NCBI RefSeq assembly: GCF_002105755.1
Contig: NZ_CP020821.1
Span: forward strand, 4,898,001-4,962,000
Source: Mycobacterium colombiense CECT 3035
GTDB taxonomy: Bacteria > Actinomycetota > Actinomycetes > Mycobacteriales > Mycobacteriaceae
DNA: 64,000 nt
Reading direction: 5' to 3'
Below, one piece after another: positions 62,841 to 64,000 of the stretch; positions within the stretch are counted from its first letter, which is position 1; each line of letters starts with the position of its first letter. The position numbers and the translations under genes were made by a program. Under the pieces are notes generated by a model that did no database searches, was not told the DNA's origin, and saw only the letters and a program-made list of their open reading frames with translations.

Positions 62841-63174
62841 CGCTCACTATGTACGCGGCCAAAGAGTTAAGGTCACGTGGGCGTTTCCTTGAGCCGTCAA
62901 GCATAACCGCGTCATCCCACCAGGGCGCCCGAGCCCGGTAAATTGCTCGCTTCAAACTGACCCACGACCGCCTTCGCGCAGAATTTGGCTCTGAGCAGGT
63001 CGTCCCCTAGACTCTAGGGGTTGCCTTGGGCAGACCTCGGCCGGTGCGAATCGGCCCCGCGTGCCCTTCGGTGACAAAGACCGCGCACGTCAGGTTTTGG
63101 TGGGTCATGCCCGCCGAATGCCCACCCCGGTGGGCTCTCCTGCCGTGCACACGCAACCCAGGTCAGGAGATCGA
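62841..63174 (+). other. Leader region of the spc operon
   Basis: 334 bp before rplN without a convincing gene. It contains the rplN promoter, the CCCCTAG-act-CTAGGGG inverted repeat and a small hairpin GCCCAC/GTGGGC (63120-63135). Confidence 0.55.
62985..63013 (+). promoter_or_regulatory. Promoter of the spc operon (rplN)
   Basis: TTGGCT (62985-62990), 17 bp, TAGACT (63008-63013). The -35 equals that of rplJ. The -10 lies inside a perfect 7-3-7 inverted repeat CCCCTAG-ACT-CTAGGGG (63004-63020). Confidence 0.6.
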
Positions 63175-63543
63175 GTGATTCAGCAGGAATCGCGACTGAA
63201 GGTCGCCGACAACACCGGCGCCAAGGAGATCTTGTGCATCCGTGTGCTCGGCGGTTCGTCGCGACGCTACGCCGGCATCGGTGATGTCATCGTCGCCACC
63301 GTCAAGGACGCCATCCCCGGCGGCAACGTGAAGCGCGGGGACGTCGTCAAGGCCGTCGTGGTGCGCACGGTCAAGGAGCGCCGCCGCCCCGACGGCAGCT
63401 ACATCAAGTTCGATGAGAACGCCGCGGTGATCATCAAACCCGACAACGACCCGCGCGGGACGCGCATCTTCGGGCCGGTGGGCCGCGAACTGCGCGAGAA
63501 GCGGTTCATGAAGATCATCTCGCTGGCCCCGGAGGTTTTGTAA
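63175..63543 (+). CDS. rplN: 50S ribosomal protein L14
   Basis: A 122-residue subunit-interface protein: [42 protein letters not shown] and [26 protein letters not shown] 63175 with AGGAGA upstream gives the exact family length. Confidence 0.98.
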
Positions 63544-63861
63544 ATGAAGGTCAAGAAGGACGACACCGTCCTGGTGATCGCCGGTAAGGACAAGGGCGCC
63601 AAAGGCAAGGTGCTGAAGGTCTACCCGGACCGCGAACGCGTGCTCGTCGAGGGCGTCAACGCGATCAAGAAGCACACCGCGGTTTCGACCAACCAGCGCG
63701 GCGCGCAGTCGGGCGGGATCGTCACCCAGGAAGCGCCGATCCACATCTCCAACGTGATGGTCGTCGACTCGGACGGCAAGCCCACCCGGGTCGGTTACCG
63801 GGTCGACGAGGAGACCGGCAAGCGCGTTCGTATCTCCAAGCGCAACGGCAAGGACATCTGA
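63544..63861 (+). CDS. rplX: 50S ribosomal protein L24
   Basis: A 105-residue assembly-initiator protein with a KOW motif: [27 protein letters not shown] directly follows the rplN stop; stop shares a base with rplE. Confidence 0.97.
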   Translation: MKVKKDDTVLVIAGKDKGAKGKVLKVYPDRERVLVEGVNAIKKHTAVSTNQRGAQSGGIVTQEAPIHISNVMVVDSDGKPTRVGYRVDEETGKRVRISKRNGKDI

Positions 63862-64000
63862 TGAGCACTGCAGAAAAGGTTCAGCCGCGCCTGAAAGAGC
63901 GCTACCGCAGCGAGATTCGCGATTCGCTGCAGCAGCAGTTCGGCTACGCCAACGTCATGCAGATCCCGACGGTGACCAAGGTCGTCGTCAACATGGGTGT
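63861..64000 (+). CDS. rplE: 50S ribosomal protein L5, N-terminal part (cut by window edge)
   Basis: 46 codons: [19 protein letters not shown], then [21 protein letters not shown], the conserved start of L5, the 5S rRNA-binding protein. Coupled to rplX (TGATG). Confidence 0.95.
   Translation, partial: MSTAEKVQPRLKERYRSEIRDSLQQQFGYANVMQIPTVTKVVVNMG

Overview
This 64 kb stretch is high-GC actinobacterial chromosome. Gene content and order identify it as Mycobacterium, closely collinear with the Rv0648-Rv0716 region of M. tuberculosis. A PE-family gene next to tuf, a complete mycofactocin cluster and the loss of several M. tuberculosis-specific insertions fit a slow-growing species of the M. 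avium complex type. That species-level placement is inference from gene content only.

Layout: (1) 0-6.5 kb: edge of a DinB/DUF664 gene, a large GH38 alpha-mannosidase, a parvulin-like protein (traditionally 'FabD2'), a ROK sugar kinase and a DUF1772 membrane protein, in one tightly coupled run. (2) 6.5-11.3 kb: rplJ-rplL behind an L10-type leader, a TetR gene divergent from a carotenoid cleavage oxygenase, and mkl/mceG, the ATPase of the Mce lipid importers. (3) 11.4-19.3 kb: rpoB-rpoC with a near-ideal terminator. (4) 19.3-26 kb: endonuclease IV, an AidB-like acyl-CoA dehydrogenase (fadE8), two crotonases, a PaaX regulator, two DUF3060 secreted proteins and a TetR regulator. (5) 26-30.5 kb: rpsL-rpsG-fusA-tuf. 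(6) 30.6-45 kb: a PE gene, a SHOCT membrane protein, a mycofactocin-coupled SDR with a KstR-like operator, a ferredoxin reductase, an IMPase, an aldo-keto reductase, a DUF2332 protein, then mftR and mftABCDEFG. (7) 45-47.4 kb: a QacA/LfrA-type MFS pump with a divergent TetR regulator and twin 13-bp operators. (8) 47.8-53.3 kb: S10 ribosomal operon. (9) 53.4-61.2 kb: arylsulfatase atsA, its formylglycine-generating enzyme, three DUF4436 membrane paralogues and a PstS lipoprotein. (10) 61.2-63.0 kb: a small accessory island with a decayed IS1-family transposase, a leaderless coiled-coil gene under a perfect 20-bp palindrome, a 29-codon ORF with an ideal ribosome-binding site, a chain of hairpins ending in a D-armless tRNA-like structure with encoded CCA, a second 20-bp palindrome and a chimeric HicB-type remnant. 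(11) 63.0-64 kb: start of the spc ribosomal operon (rplN-rplX-rplE).

Most of the window is conserved housekeeping. The points worth a second look are the accessory island upstream of rplN, three genes each apparently missing one base in a GC-rich run (echA5, PE, SHOCT), a TetR gene with no usable start codon, several new operator candidates, and the expansion of DUF4436 around the sulfatase/FGE pair.
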